Below, piece after piece: positions 1-5,727 of a DNA stretch of 64,000 nt. Both the position numbers and the translations under genes were made by a program. Within the stretch, counting starts at the first letter, position 1. Every line of letters begins with the position of its first letter. This DNA is from Oscillospiraceae bacterium. GTDB lineage: Bacteria > Bacillota > Clostridia > Oscillospirales > Ruminococcaceae. A model generated the notes under the pieces. That model had not been told where the DNA came from, made no database searches, and worked only from the letters and a program-made list of their open reading frames with translations. Location of the stretch: assembly GCA_017847885.1 (NCBI GenBank), contig JAGAUA010000003.1, forward strand, positions 1 to 64,000, given 5' to 3'.

Positions 1-1
1 C

Positions 2-340
2 CATACCGCAGGATATTTGACGATTTACGACGAAAACCATGCAACAATATCAACAATTAACGATTGGATTGCCCATCTTGCCGAAAACCCTGTTACTGTC
101 GTATATCAGCTGAACAAACCGCAGGAAATCGAACTGACAGCCGCTGAAATGACAGCGTTAAATGTGTTGCGGACGTTTGAAGGTGTGACGAATATTTCTA
201 ATGACAGCGGCGCTGATATGGACGTTAAATACTGCACGAACAAAATGCTGTCGGAATACGTTGTACCCATTACGGTGGGTATGCAGAAACAAATCGACGA
301 ATTAAAATCCGCCGTGCTTAGCCTTGGCGGCAATGTATAA
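2..340 (+). CDS. Phage tail / minor structural protein, C-terminal end (partial)
   Basis: The frame is open to the left edge, so only the last 112 codons are present and the start lies outside the window. The visible part has the layout seen at the C terminus of many Firmicutes phage minor structural (tail-associated) proteins: a strand of the type VVYQLNKPQEIELTAAEM, then a short segment ending in an acidic loop (SNDSGADMDVKY) and a terminal helix (MQKQIDELKSAVLSL). That family sits at the tail tip and is normally followed by a small protein and the lysis genes, as here. The gene ends 13 bases before the next start, and a strong AAGGAGG site follows its stop codon. The assignment rests on this C-terminal pattern and the position before endolysin and holin; the upstream body is unseen. 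Confidence 0.65.
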   Translation, partial: HTAGYLTIYDENHATISTINDWIAHLAENPVTVVYQLNKPQEIELTAAEMTALNVLRTFEGVTNISNDSGADMDVKYCTNKMLSEYVVPITVGMQKQIDELKSAVLSLGGNV

Positions 341-353
341 GGAGGAATTTATT

Positions 354-614
354 ATGTTTAATCTTGGAAATTTTATCAAAAACGGGTTTATTGCGGCTAT
401 CAGCAAAATGGCTGATTATCAGATTATCTTGAATGCGGCAGGATGGTTTGAAAAAGGCGTGCTGACAGAGGTGGATTTGGCTGAAATCCAGGCTAAAATT
501 GACGAAAAGAACGCACGGCTGGAGGCTGAACGGCTCGCCGCCGAGGAAGCTGCAAAGGCGGAACAGGCTGAGACGGTTGAAGATTCTGCCGATACCGAGG
601 TAACGGAGGAATGA
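354..614 (+). CDS. Small phage protein between tail and lysis genes
   Basis: An 86-residue protein of unknown function. The ATG at 354 was chosen because AAGGAGG lies 8 bases upstream; an in-frame ATG at 324 lies inside the preceding gene and lacks such a site. The N-terminal half is mildly hydrophobic (MFNLGNFIKNGFIAAISKMA), and the C-terminal half is a charged, Ala/Glu-rich helix likely to form a coiled coil, ending in an acidic tail. Its place between tail protein and endolysin is that of XkdX-type small proteins in many Firmicutes phages, but the XkdX sequence pattern was not recognised. It ends 4 bases before the endolysin start, so the two are probably translationally coupled. Confidence 0.6.
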   Translation: MFNLGNFIKNGFIAAISKMADYQIILNAAGWFEKGVLTEVDLAEIQAKIDEKNARLEAERLAAEEAAKAEQAETVEDSADTEVTEE

Positions 615-618
615 TTTT

Positions 619-1452
619 ATGCTGAAAGCGGATTTTGTGTCCTGCATGAACGGGGTGAAGGTGTGCAGGTACCTATTGGCAGACCATAACCCGAACGGTA
701 TTACGCTGCCTCCCATGCGGAAAAAGCCGCTGATTGCGGTGACCATTCACAACACGGAAGATTTGCCGCGTGTGGAGGACGATGGGGAGCAGTACACCCG
801 TGCGACGGTGAACGGCAATATGCGGACGGTGCGGACACATTTCTATGTGGATGATTTATGCGCGTGGCAGAATTTGGAGTTGGAGCGGTGCAATTGGACG
901 TGTGCGGACGGGTCGGGTCCGGGCAATATGCAGACGATAGCAATTGAATGCATTATGTCGGGTAAGGACGGCGAGGAGAACGTTAAGGCGCGTGACAATG
1001 CGGCACGGCTGGCGGCGTATATCCTGCACAAATACGGGCTGACGGCGAATGATTTACGCACCCACACCTATTGGCTGCACACCAAGGACGGAAAGACGGG
1101 CGATGCGGACAAGCTGTGTACCATGCCCCACACGTACAAAACCTGCCCGTATTACATAATTCCCGATTGGCAGAGGTTTAAGGCGCAAGTGAATGCGTAT
1201 ATTGTGGAACTTGGTGGAAAGGCGGTTGAGGTCGTAGAAAAGCCTGCGGACGGGTTTAAGGTGCGCGTTTTGGACGTGGCGCTGAATATTCGTTCTGCAC
1301 CTGGAACGCAGTCCAAGGTCGTGGGGGTAATAACCGACGGCGGCATTTATACTATCGTCAATACTGCTATGGTTGGGAAAATCGAATGGGGACGGCTGAA
1401 ATCGGGTGCGGGGTGGATTTCTTTGGGCAACAAGTATGTTGTGAAATTGTGA
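619..1452 (+). CDS. N-acetylmuramoyl-L-alanine amidase endolysin
   Basis: A 277-residue phage lysin. Residues of about 35-185 form an Amidase_2 (PGRP-like) domain, which cuts the amide bond between N-acetylmuramic acid and L-alanine of peptidoglycan. Visible features include a histidine in the TIHNT strand, a second in TVRTHFYVDD, a third in RTHTYW and a cysteine in KTCPYYI, consistent with the His/His/Cys zinc site of the family. Residues of about 212-277 form a bacterial SH3 repeat (LNIRSAPGTQSKVVG) that should bind the cell wall. There is no signal peptide, so release would depend on the holin gene that follows 12 bases later. The start has a TAACGGAGG site just upstream. The order tail-endolysin-holin is normal for Firmicutes siphophages. 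Confidence 0.9.
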   Translation: MLKADFVSCMNGVKVCRYLLADHNPNGITLPPMRKKPLIAVTIHNTEDLPRVEDDGEQYTRATVNGNMRTVRTHFYVDDLCAWQNLELERCNWTCADGSGPGNMQTIAIECIMSGKDGEENVKARDNAARLAAYILHKYGLTANDLRTHTYWLHTKDGKTGDADKLCTMPHTYKTCPYYIIPDWQRFKAQVNAYIVELGGKAVEVVEKPADGFKVRVLDVALNIRSAPGTQSKVVGVITDGGIYTIVNTAMVGKIEWGRLKSGAGWISLGNKYVVKL

Positions 1453-1464
1453 GGAGGGTTGGTT

Positions 1465-1860
1465 ATGCAGGAAAACATCATTAAAACAATAACGGGGGGG
1501 CTTATCGGCGTGGCTGGATTTTTAATTGGCGAGTTTGATGGAATTTTCAAGGCGCTGTTGGTGCTGATTGTTGCTGATTACATAACGGGCGTTATTGTGG
1601 CGACGGTGCAGAAGCGGTTATCGTCCGAGGTCGGCGCGAAGGGCATTGCGAAAAAGGTGCTGATGCTGATAGTGGTTGCTGTGGCACACATTCTTGACGC
1701 GCAGATCATCGGCGGCGGCGCGGCGCTGCGGAATGTTACGATTATTTTCTATGCGGCAAATGAGGTCATATCGTTGTTGGAAAATACCAGCGCGTTGGGT
1801 GTGCCGTACCCGGACAAACTGATTGAGGTGCTGGAGCAGTTGAAAAATAAGGACAAGTAA
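1465..1860 (+). CDS. Phage holin (Holin_4 / TcdE-like family)
   Basis: A 131-residue membrane protein with three or four hydrophobic stretches (about residues 8-25, 30-48, 68-85 and 90-105) and a charged C-terminal tail ending LKNKDK. The core ALLVLIVADYITGVIVA matches the phage holin family that includes TcdE-like holins (toxin secretion / phage lysis). It would open the membrane to let the upstream amidase reach the wall. The ATG at 1465 follows GAGGAGG with 7 bases spacing; a TTG two codons earlier sits almost on the ribosome site and is less likely. A strong terminator follows directly, so this is the last gene of the late operon. Confidence 0.88.
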   Translation: MQENIIKTITGGLIGVAGFLIGEFDGIFKALLVLIVADYITGVIVATVQKRLSSEVGAKGIAKKVLMLIVVAVAHILDAQIIGGGAALRNVTIIFYAANEVISLLENTSALGVPYPDKLIEVLEQLKNKDK

Positions 1861-1862
1861 AA

Positions 1863-1902
1863 AATCCCCCTCCTGCGGTTCTTCTGTGGGAGGGGGATTT
1901 GC
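1863..1902 (+). terminator. Terminator of the phage late operon
   Basis: AATCCCCCTCC pairs with GGAGGGGGATT around a 12-base loop, giving an 11 bp stem 2 bases after the holin stop. The downstream T run is short (TTTGCGTTT), so termination may be helped by the very stable stem. Confidence 0.85.
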
Positions 1903-1929
1903 GTTTATCGTGTATGTTAAATATGCACA

Positions 1930-2003
1930 AATACGACACTTGATATTGTTAAATGTCACAAAGTTATAAAAATACGACATTTGGCATTGACAAGTGTCGT
2001 ATT
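1930..2003 (+). promoter_or_regulatory. Three copies of a 13-base operator at an accessory-gene promoter
   Basis: AATACGACACTTG occurs at 1930-1942, AATACGACATTTG (one change) at 1971-1983, and the exact inverse CAAGTGTCGTATT at 1991-2003. The second and third copies face each other across 7 bases to make a 33 bp dyad that covers the -35 element TTGACA at 1987. This is the geometry of a dimeric phage-type repressor with an auxiliary upstream site. The repressor is not identified; the HTH gene at 3312-3800 is one candidate. Confidence 0.8.
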
Positions 2004-2015
2004 GTGTGGTATTAT
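1987..2015 (+). promoter_or_regulatory. Sigma-A type promoter for the accessory operon
   Basis: TTGACA at 1987-1992 and TATTAT at 2010-2015 are 17 bases apart; a TATAAT at 2013-2018 overlaps but would give a 20-base spacer. It is the only strong promoter between the holin terminator and the first accessory gene. Confidence 0.75.
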
Positions 2016-2056
2016 AATACCAGAGGGAGGGACAAAGACCTCCACAAAAAGAAAGC

Positions 2057-2151
2057 CCCGAAACGCTGAAAGTTTGGCGACCGAAGCGTTCCGGGATAAC
2101 AACCGACAAGCGGCTGCTACGAACATCATAGCATAGATTACACCGCTTGTC
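2057..2151 (+). promoter_or_regulatory. Structured 5' leader with two hairpins
   Basis: The transcript from the 2010 promoter would carry about 150 bases before the first ATG at 2175. CCCGAAACGCT (2057-2067) pairs with AGCGTTCCGGG (2085-2095) with one mismatch, and GACAAGCGG (2105-2113) pairs exactly with CCGCTTGTC (2143-2151). The second stem ends 7 bases before the ribosome site and is followed by a run of seven T, so it could act in attenuation or shield translation. No known riboswitch was recognised. Confidence 0.5.
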
Positions 2152-2174
2152 AAGATTTGAAAGGCGGTTTTTTT

Positions 2175-2375
2175 ATGAAAAAGTACATCGTAACAATTTC
2201 GGGCGCAAGCATTCAGGACGTCGTTTTTGATAGCGACAGCAGAGATAGCAAAAGACATCTGGACAGCTACATTGCAGATGAATGCATCGTAAGAAGCAAG
2301 AGCGGCAAGGTTGTTTCCGCAGCACGCATAAATGAGGAAAAAGGAAAAGCAGAAAACATTTATTATGAAGATTAA
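2175..2375 (+). CDS. Hypothetical 66-residue prophage protein
   Basis: Function not recognised. ATG at 2175 follows AAAGGCGG with about 8 bases spacing; a TTG at 2157 lies inside the leader hairpin region and is less likely. The protein is basic at the N terminus (MKKYIVTISGASIQDVVFDSD), polar throughout, has no membrane segment and ends in an acidic tail (NIYYED). It is the first gene after the operator-controlled promoter and its structured leader, so it is the most directly controlled product of the accessory operon. Small first-position proteins of this kind are often regulators or inhibitors, but nothing in the sequence proves this. Confidence 0.6.
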   Translation: MKKYIVTISGASIQDVVFDSDSRDSKRHLDSYIADECIVRSKSGKVVSAARINEEKGKAENIYYED

Positions 2376-2424
2376 TAATTAGCCGTCGGGGCGGCGTTAA
2401 AAAGTTTCTTAAGCCCCGAGCGTT

Positions 2425-2441
2425 GCGCCCACTTCGGGCGC
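2425..2441 (+). promoter_or_regulatory. Hairpin upstream of the second accessory gene
   Basis: GCGCCC and GGGCGC form a 6 bp stem around a 5-base loop, preceded at 2388-2418 by a second pairing CGGGGC/GCCCCG. Neither is followed by a T run, so they look like leader structure rather than a terminator. The next ATG is 30 bases downstream. Confidence 0.4.
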
Positions 2442-2470
2442 AGGTGGAGTTTTTGAAAGGAAGTGAAAAT

Positions 2471-2944
2471 ATGGGTAAAATCGAATTGGGATTTCGCAGA
2501 GTACACAGTCAATCGTTGTATGAAGCGGCGGAAAGAGAAAAAGGCAAGGAATGGGTCAAGGCACTGAAAGAGCGCGAGAGTAAGTATTGTGACTGCACTT
2601 TCGAGTTGGAAGTCCCGGACATTACGGGAAAAAGTGAAAAGCAGATACAGTATGCAGAACGGCTTCGTTTCAACGAACTGAACAAGAGGGTTGAAATGTT
2701 TTTCAAGAGAATAGACGGCAAGATTGATGTTCTCAAAGAAAACGACCCGTTTGCGGCTAAAATTGATGAATGTCTTGAACATTATTGTCTTACAAGGGTT
2801 TCGGACATGGCAAAGGCTGTTGTTCTGGAAGAGGGCGCAACGCTGTTAAAGATGACCGACGCTGCCAAAATCATTGATTATTGCACCGATTACGGCGGAA
2901 TTTGTATGGAAATAATCGAAAATAGAAGCAAAAAGGAGAATTAA
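2471..2944 (+). CDS. Hypothetical 157-residue prophage accessory protein
   Basis: Function not recognised. ATG at 2471 follows GAAAGGAAGTG, which favours it over an upstream TTG at 2423 that lies in a hairpin. The protein is charged and mostly helical. Residues of about 15-35 (YEAAEREKGKEWVKALKERE) and 55-95 are likely amphipathic helices, and four cysteines are scattered without a CxxC pair apart from one CDC. There is no membrane segment or signal. It ends one base before the next start, so it is co-translated with 2946-3287 and belongs to the accessory block between holin and attachment site. Confidence 0.6.
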   Translation: MGKIELGFRRVHSQSLYEAAEREKGKEWVKALKERESKYCDCTFELEVPDITGKSEKQIQYAERLRFNELNKRVEMFFKRIDGKIDVLKENDPFAAKIDECLEHYCLTRVSDMAKAVVLEEGATLLKMTDAAKIIDYCTDYGGICMEIIENRSKKEN

Positions 2945-2945
2945 T

Positions 2946-3287
2946 ATGGGAAAAAATTATTTTTCAAGCGTGAAAGCCTTAGACGATTACATCGAATGGA
3001 CCAAAATACCCAACAAAGAAATTTTTGACCAAGAGAAAAGAACAGTAGAACAAATAATGGCGGACATAAAATTAGACGGATATACATTAATAAATTTAAT
3101 AGGTAAAATTCACAAAGAATGGATAGAAAAGGTGGATAACGTTATAATCACCGAAAAAATAAAGGAGTTTAATATTGATGGTGAGGTAATAACTGTAAAA
3201 ACCGTTGAGGACGTTAGAAAATCCGAGTCTGAGTATGAGTTGAAACCGCACCCAGAGTCAAGAATTCTTAGACAAATCAATTCTTAA
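2946..3287 (+). CDS. Hypothetical 113-residue prophage accessory protein
   Basis: Function not recognised. ATG at 2946 follows AAAAGGAG at the end of the preceding gene. The protein is Lys/Ile-rich (KEIFDQEKRTVEQIMADIK...) with no cysteine motif, membrane span or known fold signature that can be read by eye. The gene is noticeably more A+T-rich than its neighbours and uses ATA and AGA codons often, which suggests a different origin from the surrounding genes. It is part of the accessory row that leads to the HTH/AcrVA2-like pair. Confidence 0.55.
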   Translation: MGKNYFSSVKALDDYIEWTKIPNKEIFDQEKRTVEQIMADIKLDGYTLINLIGKIHKEWIEKVDNVIITEKIKEFNIDGEVITVKTVEDVRKSESEYELKPHPESRILRQINS

Positions 3288-3311
3288 TTCATGTAAGAAA
3301 GGGGTAATATT

Positions 3312-3800
3312 ATGAACAACGATTACAAATTAATTGCGATGTGCATAGGCATATTCAGTCAGTACACCCGTTCACAGGATTATCTTACGAATTATCGCGG
3401 ATTTTTTATGCAGACATTTGCTCAAATGCAACTTCGTGCAGTAAGAAATGGTTTCTTCCAAAATAAATTGGATTTTCTATTCGTTCAAAATGCCGCAAAT
3501 CATATCGACAGCACTAAATCTTTGGAACACGTCACTATGCTGGATGATGAAGAAAACTGCATGGTCATGATGTATATGCAGAAATTCAGCAGGCATATTT
3601 CGATTAAATTCATCATGGAATTGCTGTGTAAGAAATATACCCAGCAGGAAATTGCTGACCTTATGGGGGTATCCTTGCGCAGCGCCCAGCGGTGGGCAAC
3701 GGGAATAGATCCGAAGGATCCTGAAATCACAGGTAAGCTGATTGATCTATACCTCGACTCGGAGGTGCCGCCCAAGGAGGATGGTGCAAATGAAACGTAA
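3312..3800 (+). CDS. HTH protein upstream of and overlapping the AcrVA2-like gene
   Basis: A 162-residue cytoplasmic protein. Residues of about 110-130 (CKKYTQQEIADLMGVSLRSAQRWATG) read as a helix-turn-helix of the Homeodomain-like/Tc3-type class, with a following Pro/Asp-rich linker and short C-terminal tail. The N-terminal two thirds are helical and unrecognised. ATG at 3312 follows GAAAGGGG. The gene overlaps the next one by 11 bases, which implies coupled translation. Because anti-CRISPR genes are commonly paired with HTH autorepressors (Aca proteins, known biology), this protein may control its own operon through the 13-base operators at 1930-2003; that link is inference. It could equally be a late-gene or replication regulator. 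Confidence 0.65.
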   Translation: MNNDYKLIAMCIGIFSQYTRSQDYLTNYRGFFMQTFAQMQLRAVRNGFFQNKLDFLFVQNAANHIDSTKSLEHVTMLDDEENCMVMMYMQKFSRHISIKFIMELLCKKYTQQEIADLMGVSLRSAQRWATGIDPKDPEITGKLIDLYLDSEVPPKEDGANET

Positions 3801-4824
3801 GCCCGACAAACTACCTATTCCAATGATTCTTCTTAAGGATTTTGAGCAAAGCTATCCCGGGTGTTGGCGGTGGGTGGAGCACGTCCGAGACGGCAAAGGC
3901 AAAAATCTCCCCGATTGGGACGATTTAGTTTACATTCCGCTGACGGGAACTAATGAAATACTTCGTTCAAAATATAATTCAATGGATACAAACGTCAGCT
4001 GCTTATATGCCGCCCTTGCCTCGTGGCGACAATACAAGGAGATTTATTCTTTTTCGCCCGAATTGGTGGAAACACTATTCGCGCAGGCGGACGAGGATAT
4101 CGTCATTCCAAATGATATCCTGCGCTGTATGCCCTATCAGTGCATTTTTATTACGACAGAACCGGGCAGCGGATTTTTCGTGTTTTGGGAGCAGGACATG
4201 AAAACCATGGAATTTGAATTGCGGTTTTGTGTGATTGACGACCAAAACAAGGGCAACGGCGAGCCGCATTTTGATATTTTGAATTTTTGGCTGCACCTGT
4301 TCCCGGGGGCGACCATCGGGGACGGAATAAGGCGAGGGGCGGAAATCATCAAAGGAAATGTGAAGTTAAAGCATATGGAATATGCTGTCCCATTGAATTC
4401 TGACGAGGTGTATGATTTTTTAACGCCAATCGTCAGCAAGCTCATTCAGCTTGTTCTCTACATCTGCGCTGATAACGCGGAAGTAGAGGAAAGTCCCAAA
4501 ACCAAGCCGTACACACGCAAGCCTGCACCCGGAACACCACCGAAAGACGTCTTTCGAGAAATCAGAACGTGGGACGTGGGCGTTAAATTCGCATCGAAAG
4601 TGAAAAAAGCGCGTGAAGCTTCTCACGATGCGGCTACACCTGCCGAATATTCCGCAGGAACGGGAAGCCCCAAGCGTCCGCATACCCGTCGCGGCCATTG
4701 GCACCATTATTGGACAGGAAGTGACAGAGACAACACAAAGAAACTCATTTTAAAATGGACCGCACCCATCTTCGTAGGCGGAGACCATGAGGACACAATT
4801 ATTACAACGATAAATGAATTATGA
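3790..4824 (+). CDS. AcrVA2-like protein (putative anti-CRISPR against Cas12a)
   Basis: A 344-residue protein whose C-terminal segment reads RPHTRRGHWHHYW...KLILKW.AP.FVGGD, residues of about 305-335. From memory this is very close to the C-terminal signature of AcrVA2 (RPH..RRGHWH.YW...RW.P.FVN), and the order of blocks upstream also resembles it: a WRQYKEIYSFSPELVE segment, a strand pair around CIFITTEPGSGFFVF, then LNFWLHLFPGATIGDGI. AcrVA2 (about 320 residues, Moraxella) reduces Cas12a by acting on its translating mRNA; relatives of unknown function occur on many mobile elements. ATG 3790 is 9 bases after AAGGAGG and overlaps the HTH gene by 11 bases. No Cas gene is in view, so the target is unknown. 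A search against the AcrVA2 family is decisive. Confidence 0.62.
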   Translation: MKRKPDKLPIPMILLKDFEQSYPGCWRWVEHVRDGKGKNLPDWDDLVYIPLTGTNEILRSKYNSMDTNVSCLYAALASWRQYKEIYSFSPELVETLFAQADEDIVIPNDILRCMPYQCIFITTEPGSGFFVFWEQDMKTMEFELRFCVIDDQNKGNGEPHFDILNFWLHLFPGATIGDGIRRGAEIIKGNVKLKHMEYAVPLNSDEVYDFLTPIVSKLIQLVLYICADNAEVEESPKTKPYTRKPAPGTPPKDVFREIRTWDVGVKFASKVKKAREASHDAATPAEYSAGTGSPKRPHTRRGHWHHYWTGSDRDNTKKLILKWTAPIFVGGDHEDTIITTINEL

Positions 4825-4829
4825 TTTTA

Positions 4830-4867
4830 CCAAGGCAAGGAAGGTATTCTTTGCCTTGGATTTTTTG
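4830..4867 (+). terminator. Terminator after the AcrVA2-like gene
   Basis: CCAAGGCAA and TTGCCTTGG form a 9 bp stem around 12 bases, followed by ATTTTTT. It closes the accessory operon just before the attachment junction. Confidence 0.88.
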
Positions 4868-4890
4868 TGAATATATTAAGTTGTAATTTA

Positions 4891-5004
4891 TTATATCTTT
4901 AAACAGTCTGCACCGCCGAGCTGTGTGATAATTATCTTTGCCAAAGCAGGGTTTGTATTCTTTATTCGTACCGGATACTGGAGTTTTTTCTCATAGATCC
5001 ACAT
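4891..5004 (-). pseudogene. cotJC: cotJC, 5' fragment cut by the prophage
   Basis: This short frame encodes 37 residues that begin MWIYEKKLQYPVRI and reach TQLGGAD, the highly conserved start of the spore-coat protein CotJC (a manganese-catalase-like coat protein of about 190 residues). After Asp33 the frame reads four unrelated codons and stops. Start and spacing are normal: ATG lies 2 bases after the cotJB stop and AAGGAGG sits inside the end of cotJB. So the operon cotJA-cotJB-cotJC is in its usual order and only the third gene is broken, exactly at the prophage boundary. The remaining about 155 codons should lie on minus beyond the left end of the window if the element is a simple insertion. 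Whether excision restores the gene during sporulation is inference. Confidence 0.9.
4895..4917. other. Prophage attachment junction (attR) inside cotJC
   Basis: On minus, the codons for Leu-Gly-Gly-Ala-Asp of CotJC (4906-4920) are followed by TGT TTA AAG ATA TAA, which does not continue the conserved GELAA segment. The crossover therefore lies at or within a few bases of 4906. The exact core cannot be fixed without the left junction. Confidence 0.75.
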
Positions 5005-5006
5005 AC

Positions 5007-5264
5007 TCAGTTATCCTCCTTTTCCCATGGCCACGGACCCTTGACCCACTCAAAAATGTTGTCACAATCGGACTGCACCGCCGTAATGGGACCGTAATAC
5101 ATATTGTAAGATTTTACCGCGTCATCATGCAGCCTTTTGTATTTTCTGAATGCCTGCAGTCCTCTTTGGCAGGTCGGGTGCGAGTCCAGATAGAGGTTAA
5201 GCTCATACAAATAAAACTCGTACATCTGGATTTTTGACATAAGCTGTTTTCTACTGTTTTCCAT
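5007..5264 (-). CDS. cotJB: Spore coat protein CotJB
   Basis: An 85-residue protein. The pattern LMSKIQMYEFYLYELNLYLDSHP (helix with LYLD-HP), then a basic helix (FRKYKRLHDDAVKSY), YGP and a terminal PWPWEKE matches CotJB, whose family ends in the typical PWPW motif. CotJB is made in the mother cell and joins CotJA and CotJC in the spore coat. Its start overlaps the end of cotJA by 14 bases and its stop lies 2 bases before cotJC, so the three are translated together. It is intact although the next gene is split. Confidence 0.9.
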   Translation of the reverse strand: MENSRKQLMSKIQMYEFYLYELNLYLDSHPTCQRGLQAFRKYKRLHDDAVKSYNMYYGPITAVQSDCDNIFEWVKGPWPWEKEDN

Positions 5265-5472
5265 ACTTCATCCTGCCCTCCTTTCCGCAGAACGGATAAT
5301 CAAGCGACGGGAATATTGTGCCGATATCCATTGCCGTATCTTCGGGATAGGTATCCTCCCATTCCTGCCAAGGTATATATGCCATTGCCAGAGGCGTCTC
5401 CGACGGAAATTTGCCCTCGGGAACTACCAGACCTTGTGCGCTGCACTTAGGTGTGTTGTAGTACTCTCTCAT
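5251..5472 (-). CDS. cotJA: Spore coat-associated protein CotJA
   Basis: A 73-residue protein. The segment PLAMAYIPWQEWEDTYPEDTAMDIGTIFPSLDYPF is the family core of CotJA (LAMAYVPWQ.W...Y....A...GTIFP.LD.PF). In Bacillus, CotJA is needed for placing CotJC in the coat. ATG follows AGGAGAAGT on minus. The gene opens the minus operon cotJA-cotJB-cotJC. Upstream lies a candidate sigma-E promoter. Three extra N-terminal residues blocks (EYYNTPKCSAQGLVVPEGKF) are variable in the family. Confidence 0.9.
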   Translation of the reverse strand: MREYYNTPKCSAQGLVVPEGKFPSETPLAMAYIPWQEWEDTYPEDTAMDIGTIFPSLDYPFCGKEGRMKYGKQ

Positions 5473-5484
5473 GTAACTTCTCCT

Positions 5485-5514
5485 TTCGTATGCAAGGCTT
5501 ATGCTTGCATATTA
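5485..5514 (-). promoter_or_regulatory. Candidate sigma-E promoter of cotJ
   Basis: On minus, TAATATG and CATACGAA are 15 bases apart, close to the mother-cell sigma-E consensus (KMATATT and CATACAAT). A perfect 16 bp palindrome GCATATTATAATATGC at 5507-5522 covers the -35 and could be a regulator site. cotJ is under sigma-E in Bacillus (known). Confidence 0.45.
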
Positions 5515-5616
5515 TAATATGCAGGCGGAATTATGATGTGCGGAAGGCGGTTTGCAACCGTCATTTTGAAAATATGAAAGTTGCAATTTATTTAAAAACT
5601 ATGCCTTGATTGGCGG

Positions 5617-5645
5617 TTGATTTTTACATATAAATATGGTATAAT
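5617..5645 (+). promoter_or_regulatory. Promoter of the GNAT gene
   Basis: TTGATT and TATAAT are 17 bases apart, about 80 bases before the GNAT start. Confidence 0.65.
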
Positions 5646-5727
5646 GTACAAATATATAAATAAGCTGAAAAAAACAATACATCGAATGTTTTGATTATCG
5701 TAAGTAGTTTGAATGGAGTATATTACA

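Larger units (their letters stand above)
1..4906. mobile_element. Right end of a prophage inserted in cotJC
   Basis: The stretch runs from the end of a phage tail gene through a lysis cassette (amidase endolysin, holin) and five accessory genes to a junction inside the host gene cotJC at about 4906. All phage genes lie on plus, and the host cotJ operon lies on minus. No integrase is seen here, so recombination and lysogeny genes are expected beyond the left edge. The right boundary is set by where the CotJC reading frame stops matching its family. The left boundary is outside the window. Confidence 0.85.

Noticed and set aside
1..4906. Integrase or excisionase gene at this end of the prophage
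   Set aside because: None of the frames has recombinase motifs; the HTH protein is too short and lacks catalytic residues.
4938..5237. 99-residue frame on plus over cotJB/cotJC
   Set aside because: Antisense to cotJB, whose family match is clear; no ribosome site.
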